Source: Stanieria sp. NIES-3757 | Lineage (GTDB): Bacteria; Cyanobacteriota; Cyanobacteriia; Cyanobacteriales; Xenococcaceae | Direction: 5' to 3' | Assembly: GCA_002355455.1 (NCBI GenBank) | Contig: AP017375.1 | Span: 1,922,001 to 1,986,000 of the forward strand | DNA length: 64,000 nucleotides | Part shown: in pieces, positions 9,385 through 18,235 of the stretch | How positions within the stretch are numbered: the stretch's first letter is position 1 | Layout of the letters: every line of letters starts with the position of its first letter | Made by a program: the position numbers and the translations under genes | The notes under the pieces: model-generated | What the model saw: the letters and a program-made list of their open reading frames with translations, nothing else | Databases searched by the model: none | What the model was told of the DNA's origin: nothing

Positions 9385-9541
9385 ATTAAAACAAGAATTT
9401 ATACATTTTTGTCTATGACTTTAATAGGTTTAAATCTAATGCTAACTAAGAGTTATTAGTTAAACAGTCACAAGTTTTAGTCATTTTGTTAAGTTTTCTT
9501 TACAAAAAATAGTTAATAGAGCGAATAATAATTATCAAAAA

Positions 9542-9574
9542 AAGATGCTCAACCTAAGTATAATTAAGCATCTT
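9542..9574. repeat. Inverted repeat
   Basis: AAGATGCT (9542-9549) and AGCATCTT (9567-9574) can form an 8-bp stem with a 17-nt loop. There is no T run after it, so a terminator role for the GNAT gene is only possible. Confidence 0.35.
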
Positions 9575-9724
9575 AAGTAAAACTTATCGTCTTAACAAGA
9601 AATTCAAACTCTGATAATTGTTTAGTTATGGGGATTTTCTTGTAATACTAAATATACAGGTAAAGTTTTTACCGAGAAAATCAAAAGTAGTGAAGCTAAA
9701 AATCATTTTGATAGGAGATTTTTT

Positions 9725-9856
9725 ATGGAAATTAATGATTTAACTCTATGGACAATCATTTTATTTAATGCAGGATTTTGTTTGCTTTTACCTAGAATCG
9801 TAACCTTAAATTGGTCAAAAATTCTGACCATAAAACCAAATTCAGCAAGCAACTAA
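9725..9856 (+). CDS. Small single-span membrane protein (43 aa), unknown
   Basis: A 43-codon frame starts at ATG 9725, preceded by a good Shine-Dalgarno sequence (AGGAGA, about 7 nt upstream). The product has one hydrophobic segment (W-T-I-I-L-F-N-A-G-F-C-L-L-L-P) and then a short polar tail. It matches none of the small photosystem, cytochrome b6f or NDH subunits that I can recall, yet size and layout are similar to them. It lies alone between the GNAT gene and plsY in a stretch that otherwise has no gene. Real expression is not proved. Confidence 0.5.
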   Translation: MEINDLTLWTIILFNAGFCLLLPRIVTLNWSKILTIKPNSASN

Positions 9857-9913
9857 TTGAATGAGCGGATTTTATCTTTACAATAAATCTTTAGTAAAGA
9901 CATCAAACTGCTC

Positions 9914-10564
9914 TTAATTATTTTCTGATGCAGTCTGCCCGATTTTAGGTTCTGTACCTGCCATTAAACGTTGAATATTACTTGTGTGACGAAGAATAAC
10001 ATAAACCCCAGCGATCGCGGAGAAGACTAGATAGGGTATTGGTTGATGAAGTAAAATCATCATTAGATTAACTGCGATCGCGCCTGTAATCGAACTCAAA
10101 GACACAATCCGAGAAATTGCTAACATCACTCCAAAAGCAGCTAAAGTGCCTAAAGCTACTAGAGGATTCATTACTAATAACACGCCCAAAGCAGTAGCAA
10201 CGGATTTACCGCCAGTAAATTGCAGCCAAATCGATTTACTATGACCGATTAAAGCAGCCAAAGCAGATACAGTAATTAACCAAGATTGCTCGCTTGGGGG
10301 TAAAATCTCAACAGAAGCATAGGAATAAAATAATTTAACTAATAAAATTGCGATTGCACCTTTGAGTAGATCGATGGTTAAAACAGCGATCGCTGCTCCT
10401 TTGCCAACACTTCTAAGCACGTTGGTTGCACCAGTAGATCCAGAACCATATTCACGGATATCAATTCCCTTGAGATAACGTCCAGCTAAATAACCCGTAG
10501 GAATTGAACCTAATAAATAAGCAACAATTACAAATAATCCAGCCACAACGATAGAAATCACCAT
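9914..10564 (-). CDS. plsY: Glycerol-3-phosphate acyltransferase PlsY
   Basis: A polytopic membrane protein of 216 residues counted from ATG 10564; a TTG seven codons upstream is less likely. The three PlsY motifs are present: G-S-I-P-T-G-Y-L near the N terminus, G-S-G-S-T-G-A-T-N-V-L-R with the glycerol-phosphate binding residues, and T-G-G-K-S-V-A-T-A-L-G. PlsY transfers an acyl group from acyl phosphate to glycerol-3-phosphate, the first step of membrane lipid synthesis. About five or six hydrophobic segments fit the family. It is divergent from the MgtC-like gene, which starts 177 bp away. Confidence 0.95.
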   Translation of the reverse strand: MVISIVVAGLFVIVAYLLGSIPTGYLAGRYLKGIDIREYGSGSTGATNVLRSVGKGAAIAVLTIDLLKGAIAILLVKLFYSYASVEILPPSEQSWLITVSALAALIGHSKSIWLQFTGGKSVATALGVLLVMNPLVALGTLAAFGVMLAISRIVSLSSITGAIAVNLMMILLHQPIPYLVFSAIAGVYVILRHTSNIQRLMAGTEPKIGQTASENN

Positions 10565-10741
10565 AATTTTTGTATTAGTTAGCAATTACCAAAAATAAAT
10601 TATCAGATATTCAGTTACTGAATATATATTGCATTTTGTATTTTTTACTCAATTAGCTCTTAAAAATAGCCAATTGTGACGGAATCTTTGTTAGCCTAAA
10701 GAATATAACTTGATATTTTTAGATTTAGATTTTCACGAAAA

Positions 10742-11179
10742 GTGCCAGAAGACTATACTTTTGCTCCTATTGGTTGGCATGAGTTACTCTTGCGTTTAGG
10801 CATCGCCTTACTTGTCGGTGCAATTATTGGTTTAGAAAGAGAAGCCAAGAGTAAACCTGCTGGACTAAGAACTAATATGTTAGTTTGTTTTGGCTCGGCT
10901 TTATTAGTTCTCGTCCCGATTGAAATTGGTGCAGCCCAAAAAAATTTAGATATTTTAGGTCGAGCTATTTCTGGCGTGATTACTGGTGTTGGCTTTATTG
11001 GGGGAGGAACAATTTTACGAGAATCTAAAGTAAAAGGTTTGACTTCTGCTGCTGCGATTTGGGTGTCTTCTGCGCTTGGGATTACAATTGGTTGTGGTTT
11101 ATGGTTATTAGGATTAGGGGCAGCTTTAGTAACTTTCGTAATTCTGTTTGTTTTTTCTAAATGGGAAGATTATCTTTAA
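10742..11179 (+). CDS. MgtC/SapB family membrane protein
   Basis: A 145-residue protein starting at GTG 10742. It has four hydrophobic segments and the MgtC family signatures G-L-E-R-E (residues 30-34), G-L-R-T-N-M-L-V, and G-V-G-F-I-G-G-G-T-I-L-R. It lacks the extra C-terminal ACT-like domain of Salmonella MgtC, as do many short homologs. The family is linked to low-Mg growth and to regulation of F-type ATPase. The gene is convergent with the DedA gene (16 bp between stops) and lies close to a P-type cation ATPase, so a cation-homeostasis context is plausible. Confidence 0.9.
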   Translation: MPEDYTFAPIGWHELLLRLGIALLVGAIIGLEREAKSKPAGLRTNMLVCFGSALLVLVPIEIGAAQKNLDILGRAISGVITGVGFIGGGTILRESKVKGLTSAAAIWVSSALGITIGCGLWLLGLGAALVTFVILFVFSKWEDYL

Positions 11180-11195
11180 AGATGGCAAAATAGTC

Positions 11196-11798
11196 TTAAT
11201 TTTGTTGGGTTTTACGCTTGATAATCCACCAACTAGTCATAATGATGAGTGCCACAATCATAATCGTAGAAATTGGCCCAAGAAACCTTTTCACTTGCTC
11301 GTAATTTTCCCCTAATAAATATCCTGCATAGGTTAATAAACTCACCCAAACAGCAGTCCCAACAGTTGAATAAACTAGAAAAGTCCAGAAAGACATTCTA
11401 TTAATTCCAGCAGGCACAGAAATATAAGTACGTATTCCTGGGACAATTCGACCCAAACCCGTTGCTAAATTACCTCGACGATCAAACCATTGCTTGGCTT
11501 GGAGAACATCTTCACCAGAAACAGTTAACCACTGACCGTATTTATCAGCCAGAAATTGAATTCGCCTCAAGCCTAAACGTTTACCTAAATAATACCAAGG
11601 TAACGCGCCTAAAATTGAACCAACTATTCCTGCACCAACTACATGAGCAAAGTCTAGTTTACCTTGGGTGACGACAAACCCTGCTAGAGGCATAATTAGC
11701 TCAGAAGGAATAGGTGGAAAAACGTTTTCTAGAAACATCAAAAATCCAATCCCAAAATAGCCAAGAGAGTTAATTGTATTTACAATCCATTCAAGCAT
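11196..11798 (-). CDS. DedA family membrane protein
   Basis: A 200-residue DedA/SNARE-associated (VTT domain) protein. Visible signatures are E-N-V-F-P-P-I-P-S-E near the N terminus, G-S-I-L-G-A-L-P-W-Y-Y-L-G, and the conserved Arg-rich segment G-R-I-V-P-G-I-R-T-Y-I-S-V-P-A-G. DedA proteins are polytopic inner membrane proteins, several of which act in lipid carrier recycling. The start is ATG 11798. It lies 46 bp downstream of the P-type ATPase and on the same strand, so the two may be co-transcribed in the order ATPase? no: transcription runs from the ATPase (14580) to DedA (11798). Confidence 0.92.
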   Translation of the reverse strand: MLEWIVNTINSLGYFGIGFLMFLENVFPPIPSELIMPLAGFVVTQGKLDFAHVVGAGIVGSILGALPWYYLGKRLGLRRIQFLADKYGQWLTVSGEDVLQAKQWFDRRGNLATGLGRIVPGIRTYISVPAGINRMSFWTFLVYSTVGTAVWVSLLTYAGYLLGENYEQVKRFLGPISTIMIVALIIMTSWWIIKRKTQQN

Positions 11799-11844
11799 GA
11801 GTTTTTTTTTAATTAGTCGTAGAGACGAACTGCCGTTATAATTT

Positions 11845-14580
11845 TTAGCTAGATTGACCAGAAAATTGCTGTTTTCTTCTCCTGCCTCTAATTTGTTTAA
11901 CTATTTGACCGATTACTAGGGGAACTAAACTTACAGCGAAGATGATTCCCCATCCTTCTAAACCAGGGTTAACCGTTTGCAAAACATTAGATAGCCCTGG
12001 TAAATAAACAGCCGATAATAATAAACCCGTACAGATTAACAATGCTCCCCAAATATAATGGTTGGTCGTTACTTCATTTTTAATCAAACCAGAACCAGTA
12101 TCACGCATATTAAACACGTGCCATAATCTGCCAAAAGCTAAGGTCATAAAAGAAATAGTAATTGCTTGTTTTTCTTCTATCCCTAAATAAACCAATACAT
12201 AAGCAAACACAGCCAAGACGGGAATAGCAATTAAAAATCCATAAAGGGCGATCGCTCTCCAATGACTTTTAGTTAAGATGGATTCTTTAGAATCACGGGG
12301 AGGATGTTGCATTAAGGTAGGGTTACCCGCACCAAGCCCTAAAGCGAGAGCAGGAAAGACATCGTTAACGGCATTAAGAAAGAGAATTTGTAAGGGTAAT
12401 AAAGGTAAGGGGGCATCGGTGAACGAAGCAGCAGCTACCACAATGATTTCTCCTACGTTGCCAGATAGTAAATAAAGAGTAAATTTACGAATATTGTTAA
12501 AAATCGCTCTTCCCTGTTCAACAGCTGCAATAATTGAGCTAAAAGCATCATCTTGCAATACCATATCGGCTGCTTCGCGAGCTACCTGCGTACCTCGTTT
12601 TCCCATCGCTACACCAATATCAGCTTTTTTGAGGGCAGGAGCATCATTAACACCGTCTCCTGTCATGGCTACTACTGAACCCGCTTCCTGATGCAGCGCA
12701 ATTAGATTAAGTTTTTGTTCGGGACTGACACGGGCAAAAATAGGTACTTGTCGCAGACGTTCGTGTTCTTGTGGTGATAGTTCGTCAGGACTTTTTAAAG
12801 CTTTGCCAGGGACAGCTTCCACTTCTTGTTCAGTAGTCAAACCTACTGCTAATCCAATGTTTCTTGCTGTGACTGGTTGGTCACCCGTAACCATAATGGC
12901 GCGAATTCCTGCTTGGTGGCAAGCTTTGAGAGCCTTTTTAACATCCTGTCGTGGTGGATCTAACAATCCCACTACGCCGAGTAGAGTTAATTCTTCGTAT
13001 GGTTTAATCTCACTACTATCAACAGTTTTTTGAGCTAGAGCTAAAATTCTTAAACCATCTTGAGCCAAGCGATCGCATTTTTGTTGCCAAGCTTCATAGC
13101 CTTGGCGATTCATTGCTTTAGCACCTTCGGCAGTTAAGTAATGAGAACAAGCTGGTAAAACTGATTCGGGCGCACCTTTAACCGCAACTCGATATTTCCC
13201 ATCGGTTTCGTGGTAGGTTGCCATCATTTTGGTTTCCGAATCAAAAGCTTCTTCTTTGACTTCTGGTTGTTGCTGAAGAATCTCTTGATGGTTAATTCCC
13301 GCTTTAGCCCCTGCGACTAACAAAGCAACTTCCATCGGATCGCCAATTACTTTATGGTCGTCGTTATCTTGTTCGTAGGGTAAAGCAGCATTGTTACATA
13401 ACACCCCAACTTCTAACAGTGCTTTCAGGGTTTCTTGGGAATCAGGTTCAATTCTATGACTATCTAGATTAAATTCCCCCTTGGCTTCCAATCCCTCTCC
13501 CGTCACTTCAATCCTGCCCTGATCCACAGCAATTTCCGCCACTGTCATGCGATTCTCGGTTAAAGTACCTGTTTTATCTGTACAAATAACACTAGTTGCA
13601 CCCAATGTTTCTACCGCCGAAAGACGATTAATTAAAGCATTTCGTTTTGCCATGCGCCACATTCCCCGTGCCAAGGCAACCGTCGCTACAATTGGTAATC
13701 CTTCTGGTACAGCAGCCACCGACAGTGCGATCGCTGTTTCGACCATGAGATATAAATCTCTACCACCAAGAGTTCCCACCACAACTATGACAGTTGCGAT
13801 TACTAAAGTAATCCAAATTAACCTGCGTCCTAGACTATCGAGTCGTTTTTCTAAAGGCGTAACTTCTTCTTCTGCTTCGGCAGTAAGGGAAGAAATATGA
13901 CCTAATTCTGTCTCCATCCCGATTGCCACAACAACCCCTTCCCCCGAACCTCTAGTAATTGCCGTGCCTTTGTACAACATATTAGTACGCTCGGCAAGAG
14001 GTAATTCTCGTTCTAATGGCTCTGTAGTTTTACTGACAGGAACCGATTCTCCTGTTAAAGGGGATTCATCAATTTGCAGTTTAGAGGCTTTAATTACTCG
14101 TAAATCAGCAGCAATCAAATCTCCACTATCTAAAATGACAATATCTCCAGGAACAAGTTCTTCAGCATTGATCTCTTGTATTCTCCTAGCTCGCCTTACT
14201 TTAGTTTTCGTCTCGCTAAGTTGGTGCAGAGACTCCATCGAACGAACTGCTTTAATTTCAGTAAAAAAACCAATTGTGGCATTCAACAAAATAGCAATAA
14301 TCACAGCTATCCCTTCAACCCATTCCTGAAAGACAAAAGAAAGAATTGCTGCTACTGCCAAAAGACCAATAATCGGACTTTTAAACTGAGTAATTAAAAT
14401 TTGCCAAGCACTACGCTGCTTAAACTCTTGAAGTTGATTAGCACCGTATTTTTGTCTTCTTCGTTTGACTGTAGCACTGTCTAATCCTTGCTCTAAGTCA
14501 ACTGAAAAACTTTGCAGAACTTCCTCTACTGAACAAGAACTAGCTGTCTCTCGATCGATTGGGGTGGTTTTGGTGGACAT
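11845..14580 (-). CDS. P2-type cation-transporting ATPase (SERCA/PMR-like)
   Basis: A 911-residue P-type ATPase from ATG 14580; a TTG four codons upstream is less likely. An N-terminal cation-ATPase domain (residues 10-80) is followed by the actuator T-G-E-S (176-179), membrane P-E-G-L-P (292-296), the phosphorylation site D-K-T-G-T with D335, and the hinge T-G-D-G-V-N-D-A-P. Ten membrane spans are expected. P-E-G-L-P and the domain order place it in the P2 group that moves Ca, Mn or Na/K, rather than heavy-metal P1B pumps; the ion cannot be fixed from sequence reading alone. A DedA gene lies directly downstream and a glycine-rich stress protein upstream. Confidence 0.93.
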   Translation of the reverse strand: MSTKTTPIDRETASSCSVEEVLQSFSVDLEQGLDSATVKRRRQKYGANQLQEFKQRSAWQILITQFKSPIIGLLAVAAILSFVFQEWVEGIAVIIAILLNATIGFFTEIKAVRSMESLHQLSETKTKVRRARRIQEINAEELVPGDIVILDSGDLIAADLRVIKASKLQIDESPLTGESVPVSKTTEPLERELPLAERTNMLYKGTAITRGSGEGVVVAIGMETELGHISSLTAEAEEEVTPLEKRLDSLGRRLIWITLVIATVIVVVGTLGGRDLYLMVETAIALSVAAVPEGLPIVATVALARGMWRMAKRNALINRLSAVETLGATSVICTDKTGTLTENRMTVAEIAVDQGRIEVTGEGLEAKGEFNLDSHRIEPDSQETLKALLEVGVLCNNAALPYEQDNDDHKVIGDPMEVALLVAGAKAGINHQEILQQQPEVKEEAFDSETKMMATYHETDGKYRVAVKGAPESVLPACSHYLTAEGAKAMNRQGYEAWQQKCDRLAQDGLRILALAQKTVDSSEIKPYEELTLLGVVGLLDPPRQDVKKALKACHQAGIRAIMVTGDQPVTARNIGLAVGLTTEQEVEAVPGKALKSPDELSPQEHERLRQVPIFARVSPEQKLNLIALHQEAGSVVAMTGDGVNDAPALKKADIGVAMGKRGTQVAREAADMVLQDDAFSSIIAAVEQGRAIFNNIRKFTLYLLSGNVGEIIVVAAASFTDAPLPLLPLQILFLNAVNDVFPALALGLGAGNPTLMQHPPRDSKESILTKSHWRAIALYGFLIAIPVLAVFAYVLVYLGIEEKQAITISFMTLAFGRLWHVFNMRDTGSGLIKNEVTTNHYIWGALLICTGLLLSAVYLPGLSNVLQTVNPGLEGWGIIFAVSLVPLVIGQIVKQIRGRRRKQQFSGQSS

Positions 14581-14614
14581 AAGTTTGGGCAATCTTACAG
14601 ATATTATTGAAGAA

Positions 14615-15187
14615 CTAAATCATTCCCATACCCATACCCGTATAAGGATGGGTTGTTGGTGCATAGTAAGTATTCCAGTCGCTCATCAAACGATTCTGCA
14701 AAATAGTTGCTGCACCCTTTACTTCGCTTTCAGTTCCCTCTAACATCACTACGTAGTTACCTTGGGAAAGCATTTCTTTGTAGTATTGAGCTTGATCTTC
14801 AGGTAAACCCCAACCAACTAAAGCTCCAATAATGCCACCACCTGCTGCACCAACACCACTACCCAATAAAGTATTGGCTAAGACAATGCCTACTTCCGCT
14901 GCTGCACCCAGTCCAGGAATTGCGATTACACCTAAACCTCCCAGCAACCCCAAAAAACTACCGATTAAAGTACCACCTGTAGCTCCTGCGATTGCACCTT
15001 CTTGAGCTTGTTGCTCTGGGGAATGTACTTCTTTTCCACCCATAGGCTCTTGAGAATCAGCATTTTGAGCAATCACAGAAATTTTATCCATGTTAAAACC
15101 TGAATCTCTCAGTTCTCGAAGAGCAGCTTCAGCGTGTTCACGAGTCGGAAAAGTACCGATGGCGTGTTGATATTGTTCACTAGCCAT
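14615..15187 (-). CDS. YflT-like general stress domain / glycine-zipper membrane protein
   Basis: A 190-residue protein. Residues 5-45 (A-I-G-T-F-P-T-R-E-H-A-E-A-A-L-R-E-L) match the general stress protein 17M (YflT) fold. The middle (residues 65-130) is a long Gly/Ala-rich hydrophobic stretch with glycine-zipper repeats (G-A-I-A-G-A-T-G-G, G-A-A-G-G-G-I-I-G-A) that can insert in membranes. The C terminus again resembles a stress domain (Y-V-V-M-L-E-G-T). Such proteins are common in cyanobacteria and often stress induced. It starts 34 bp upstream of the P-type ATPase and could be co-transcribed with it. Confidence 0.75.
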   Translation of the reverse strand: MASEQYQHAIGTFPTREHAEAALRELRDSGFNMDKISVIAQNADSQEPMGGKEVHSPEQQAQEGAIAGATGGTLIGSFLGLLGGLGVIAIPGLGAAAEVGIVLANTLLGSGVGAAGGGIIGALVGWGLPEDQAQYYKEMLSQGNYVVMLEGTESEVKGAATILQNRLMSDWNTYYAPTTHPYTGMGMGMI

Positions 15188-15307
15188 ATTGTTTTCTCTT
15201 GAATTATTTCCGTCTCAATTTTGCGCTTCAAATTATCAACAAGTCATCTTCCTGGAGAGATAAAAACTAATACCTAAAAGAATTATAAGCAGGATTTTTT
15301 CAATTAA

Positions 15308-15682
15308 CTATTTGGACTTTTGTTTAAAGCGATCGCTCTTATTTGACCAAAAGTCTACACAATCGATTGATTCGGTTGTCGAAACTCTAGATGGATGTAA
15401 GGCACATTTGAGATAGGGATTATGAGAAAAAAACCGACAATTTTTACAAGTAGTTTGCTCGTCTGTGTCAAACAATGAACGGTCTTTAAGTTTGGTCAAA
15501 CTGATTTTGCGATAGAAGCCTAGTATTGCTGCTAATAACACTAAACCTCCAGGAATTACAATTAATGCTGCTGGTGGCACAGCAAAGTTTTCAGTTGTGT
15601 TTCTATCGATCTCACTAGGTTTGGTAATAATTGCTTCTTGCTTTGTTTGAGAATTAGGAATATTTAAAAATTGATAATTCAT
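15308..15682 (-). CDS. Small membrane protein with a C-terminal Cys cluster, unknown
   Basis: About 124 residues from ATG 15682; a GTG three codons upstream is also possible. One hydrophobic span (A-A-L-I-V-I-P-G-G-L-V-L-L-A-A-I-L-G-F, around residues 50-70) is followed by a C-terminal segment with four Cys and one His: C-K-N-C-R-F-F-S, then L-K-C-A-L-H-P, then I-D-C-V-D-F-W. This spacing could bind a metal or an Fe-S cluster, or form disulphides. The tail ends in basic residues. No family is recognised beyond cyanobacterial hypothetical proteins. Confidence 0.65.
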   Translation of the reverse strand: MNYQFLNIPNSQTKQEAIITKPSEIDRNTTENFAVPPAALIVIPGGLVLLAAILGFYRKISLTKLKDRSLFDTDEQTTCKNCRFFSHNPYLKCALHPSRVSTTESIDCVDFWSNKSDRFKQKSK

Positions 15683-16266
15683 GACTCCCACGGTTTAACT
15701 ATTAAAAAAAATATATATGAAAATAAAATTGATTTATCAAAAATAATAATTATTGAAAAGTATGTTATTTAATTCCTTTTTATAATAATCTAATAAATAT
15801 TTTTTTATTAATGATTGCTCGTTAAATTAATTACGATAAATATCAAATTCAATTATTTCTTTTGTTTTGACAATTCTCAGATTATTGTTTTTTAAACAAT
15901 GATGCCAAAAAATCTTTTATTAAAAATATTGACAGTTGTTCTAAATGTTTAATTTAGAATTCAATTTCTTGCTATTATTATTATTTTAAACAAAAATGTC
16001 GAACAGCCAACTAACCCCGACAAAAAAGTTATTTTTTCTTAATTTATCATATAAATATTCAAAACTAAAACATTTTTCTCTATAACAAAAGTATTAAATT
16101 ATTTCCAGTTTAAATCTGACTAAAGATATATTTTTTTTAAGGATTTTTTTTATATTGACAATAATTAATTCCCGTTTCGACCAAATAGAAAATCAAAATT
16201 TCATCACATTAAAACTAGATTCTCAATCATCAAATTTTTTAAAAAGTAACTAGAGGTATTGCCAAA
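15683..16266. other. Long AT-rich intergenic region
   Basis: About 580 bp of very AT-rich DNA between divergent genes. It contains homopolymer runs of A and T and no convincing ORF, RNA or repeat. Promoters for both neighbours must lie here. Confidence 0.6.
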
Positions 16267-16861
16267 ATGCAAATTAATAAACGTCGTCTTACATCTGAAG
16301 ATATTCTTGGTCAAAAATTAGATTATCCTGCCTCTCAAAGAGAGATAACACCCCAACCCGATAGCGATCTTTCTGACTATAGTCCAGCGAATAAATTGCT
16401 AGGCAAAGTTGCAATTATTCCTGGTGGAGACTCGGGAATTGAACAAATAGTAGCGATCGCTTTGCGCCTCGCCCTTGGTGAGACCGCGACACAAGGAGCG
16501 GACTTCTCGCTTATGCTATGGAAGGTGCAGAAGTTGCTATTTTTGATAACAAAAATAAGAAATGCTAGTTGATTATGCTACTTCAAAAGGTGCGGTACAT
16601 ACCTTTACTAAATCTCTCGCTTTAAATTTAGGCGATCGCGGTATTTGAGTCAATTGTGTAGTTTCTGATCCTGTTTGGACTCCTAATATTCCTGCTACCA
16701 TGCCAATAGAAAAAGTCGATAATTACGATACCGACGGCATTATTAAACGAGCAGCCCAACCAGAAGAACTTGCACCAGCTTACATTTTCTTAGCTTCTTC
16801 AGACAATAGGTTTGTAACTGGTGCATTATATGACGTTACTGGCGGACAACTAGCTGCTTAA
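16267..16861 (+). pseudogene. SDR family oxidoreductase, disrupted
   Basis: The N-terminal part has the conserved start of the YghA-like SDR group (D-Y-P-A-S-Q-R-E, then L-L-G-K-V-A-I-I-P-G-G-D-S-G-I). A 50-bp insertion (16461-16510) then shifts the frame; beyond it M-E-G-A-E-V-A-I-F-D is recognisable. The central part, with the N-N-A-G and catalytic Ser regions, is deleted. The 3' part resumes near 16562 (V-D-Y-A-T-S-K-G-A with the Y-x3-K motif), has a TGA where R-G-I-R-V-N is expected (near 16646), and ends with T-G-G-Q-L-A-A. The stop overlaps the hisS stop (TTAA). The gene is dead. Confidence 0.85.
16461..16510. repeat. 50-bp insertion at a HIP1 site, flanked by CGCTT
   Basis: A GC-rich 50-bp segment sits directly after GCGATCGC in the SDR pseudogene. 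Removing it restores V-A-I-A-Y-A-M-E-G-A, the usual family sequence. CGCTT occurs at both edges (16458-16462 and 16508-16512), like a 5-bp target duplication. The insert is much richer in GC than its host. Confidence 0.7.
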
Positions 16862-18144
16862 GAGGCTCGCAATTGTCTAATTTTTTGATTCAATTCCTCT
16901 GCCGAACTGAGTAATTGAGTTTGCGCGATCGCAGTTTGTTCTCCTGAGGCTAACCATTTCAGATTAACCGTTTGATTTTCTGCCTCTGCGTCTCCAATTA
17001 CTAGACAAGCTACTGCACCACTGCGGTCTGCTCGTTTAAACTGTTTCCCAAAGGCACTGCCACTTAGATCTAATTCCACCGTAAAATTAAGGCTACGTAG
17101 TTTTTGACTTAAAACCAAAGCCTGTGCTTCTGCTTTTTTTCCCCTAGAAATTAAATAAAAATCGGGTTGATGAATAGGTGTTTGTTGTAACTGTTTAAGC
17201 AGCAAGACCAACCGTTCCATCCCAATTGCCCAACCCACAGCAGGAGTATCAGGCCCTCCCAATTCGGCAACTAAACCATCGTAACGACCCCCACCACAAA
17301 CAGTTGCTTGCGCCCCTAAATCGTCTGATTTGATTTCAAAAGCAGTGTGAGTATAGTAGTCCAAACCTCTAACGAGACAGTGATTAATTTGATATTCAAT
17401 CCCCAAATCAGTTAGTAACTGTTGAACGGTATCAAAGTGTTTTTTAGATTCATCTCCCAAATGTTCGATAATTTTAGGAGCATCTTGGGCGATTTTTTGA
17501 GTTTTCTCGTCTTTACTATCTAATATTCGTAACGGGTTACGAGTTAAACGGTCTTGAGAATCTTGGTCTAACTCTTGCTGGTAAGGAGTCAAATAATTAA
17601 CCAACGCTTCTCGATAGTTTTGACGATCCTCACCATTACCTACTGAATTGAGATCGAGCTTTAAATTTTTTAAACCCAAACTTTGTAGTAAATCAGTAGC
17701 TAAAGCAATTACTTCCACATCAGCACGAGGAGAATTACTGCCTAATAACTCCAACCCAATCTGATGAAACTGCCTCTGACGACCAGCTTGAGGACGTTCA
17801 TACCGAAACATAGCCCCAGTGTACCAAAGACGTTGTACCCCACCCTGAGCATAAAGATTATGCTCAATAAAAGAGCGTACTACTCCTGCTGTACCTTCGG
17901 GACGAAGCGTAATCGATTTATCACCACCTCTACTGGTAAAAGTGTACATCTCTTTCCCCACTACATCTGTCGCTTCACCAATTCCTCTTTCAAATAAATC
18001 AGTTTGCTCAAAAATAGGAGTCCGAATTTCTTGATAAACCGCCTTGGCGAGAATTGCTCTAGCTTTATCTTCAATTAACTGCCAATAACCGACTTCTTCA
18101 GGCAGTATATCTTTTGTTCCTCTTAGTGCTTGAATTGCTCCCAT
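16858..18144 (-). CDS. hisS: Histidyl-tRNA synthetase
   Basis: A 428-residue class II aminoacyl-tRNA synthetase. Motif 1 region (A-I-Q-A-L-R-G-T-K-D-I-L-P), motif 2 (M-F-R-Y-E-R-P-Q-A-G-R-Q-R-Q-F-H-Q), the His-specific G-L-D-Y-Y-T-H-T-A-F-E-I, and motif 3 (A-V-G-W-A-I-G-M-E-R) are all present. The C-terminal anticodon-binding domain covers residues 330-428. It charges tRNA-His with His in the cytosol. Length is typical. Its stop codon overlaps that of a convergent dead SDR gene. Confidence 0.97.
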   Translation of the reverse strand: MGAIQALRGTKDILPEEVGYWQLIEDKARAILAKAVYQEIRTPIFEQTDLFERGIGEATDVVGKEMYTFTSRGGDKSITLRPEGTAGVVRSFIEHNLYAQGGVQRLWYTGAMFRYERPQAGRQRQFHQIGLELLGSNSPRADVEVIALATDLLQSLGLKNLKLDLNSVGNGEDRQNYREALVNYLTPYQQELDQDSQDRLTRNPLRILDSKDEKTQKIAQDAPKIIEHLGDESKKHFDTVQQLLTDLGIEYQINHCLVRGLDYYTHTAFEIKSDDLGAQATVCGGGRYDGLVAELGGPDTPAVGWAIGMERLVLLLKQLQQTPIHQPDFYLISRGKKAEAQALVLSQKLRSLNFTVELDLSGSAFGKQFKRADRSGAVACLVIGDAEAENQTVNLKWLASGEQTAIAQTQLLSSAEELNQKIRQLRAS

Positions 18145-18150
18145 TTTTTT

Positions 18151-18202
18151 CAGTTATCAGTAATTAGAGACGTAGCATGCTACGTCTGTACAGTTATCAG
18201 TA
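18151..18202. repeat. GAGACG-family perfect palindrome between 12-bp direct repeats
   Basis: AGACGTAGCATGCTACGTCT (18168-18187) is a perfect 20-bp palindrome. CAGTTATCAGTA occurs on both sides at 18151-18162 and 18191-18202. It lies between the hisS start and the end of the ABC ATPase gene. Confidence 0.85.
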
Positions 18203-18235
18203 TCTCAAGAACTACGGATTTTAATCAGATGAAAT

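Noticed and set aside
9542-9574. Terminator of the GNAT gene
   Set aside because: The stem has a 17-nt loop and no T run, so it is listed only as an inverted repeat.
12278-14397. Several + strand ORFs of 60-120 codons
   Set aside because: They lie entirely antisense to the P-type ATPase, whose motifs are intact.
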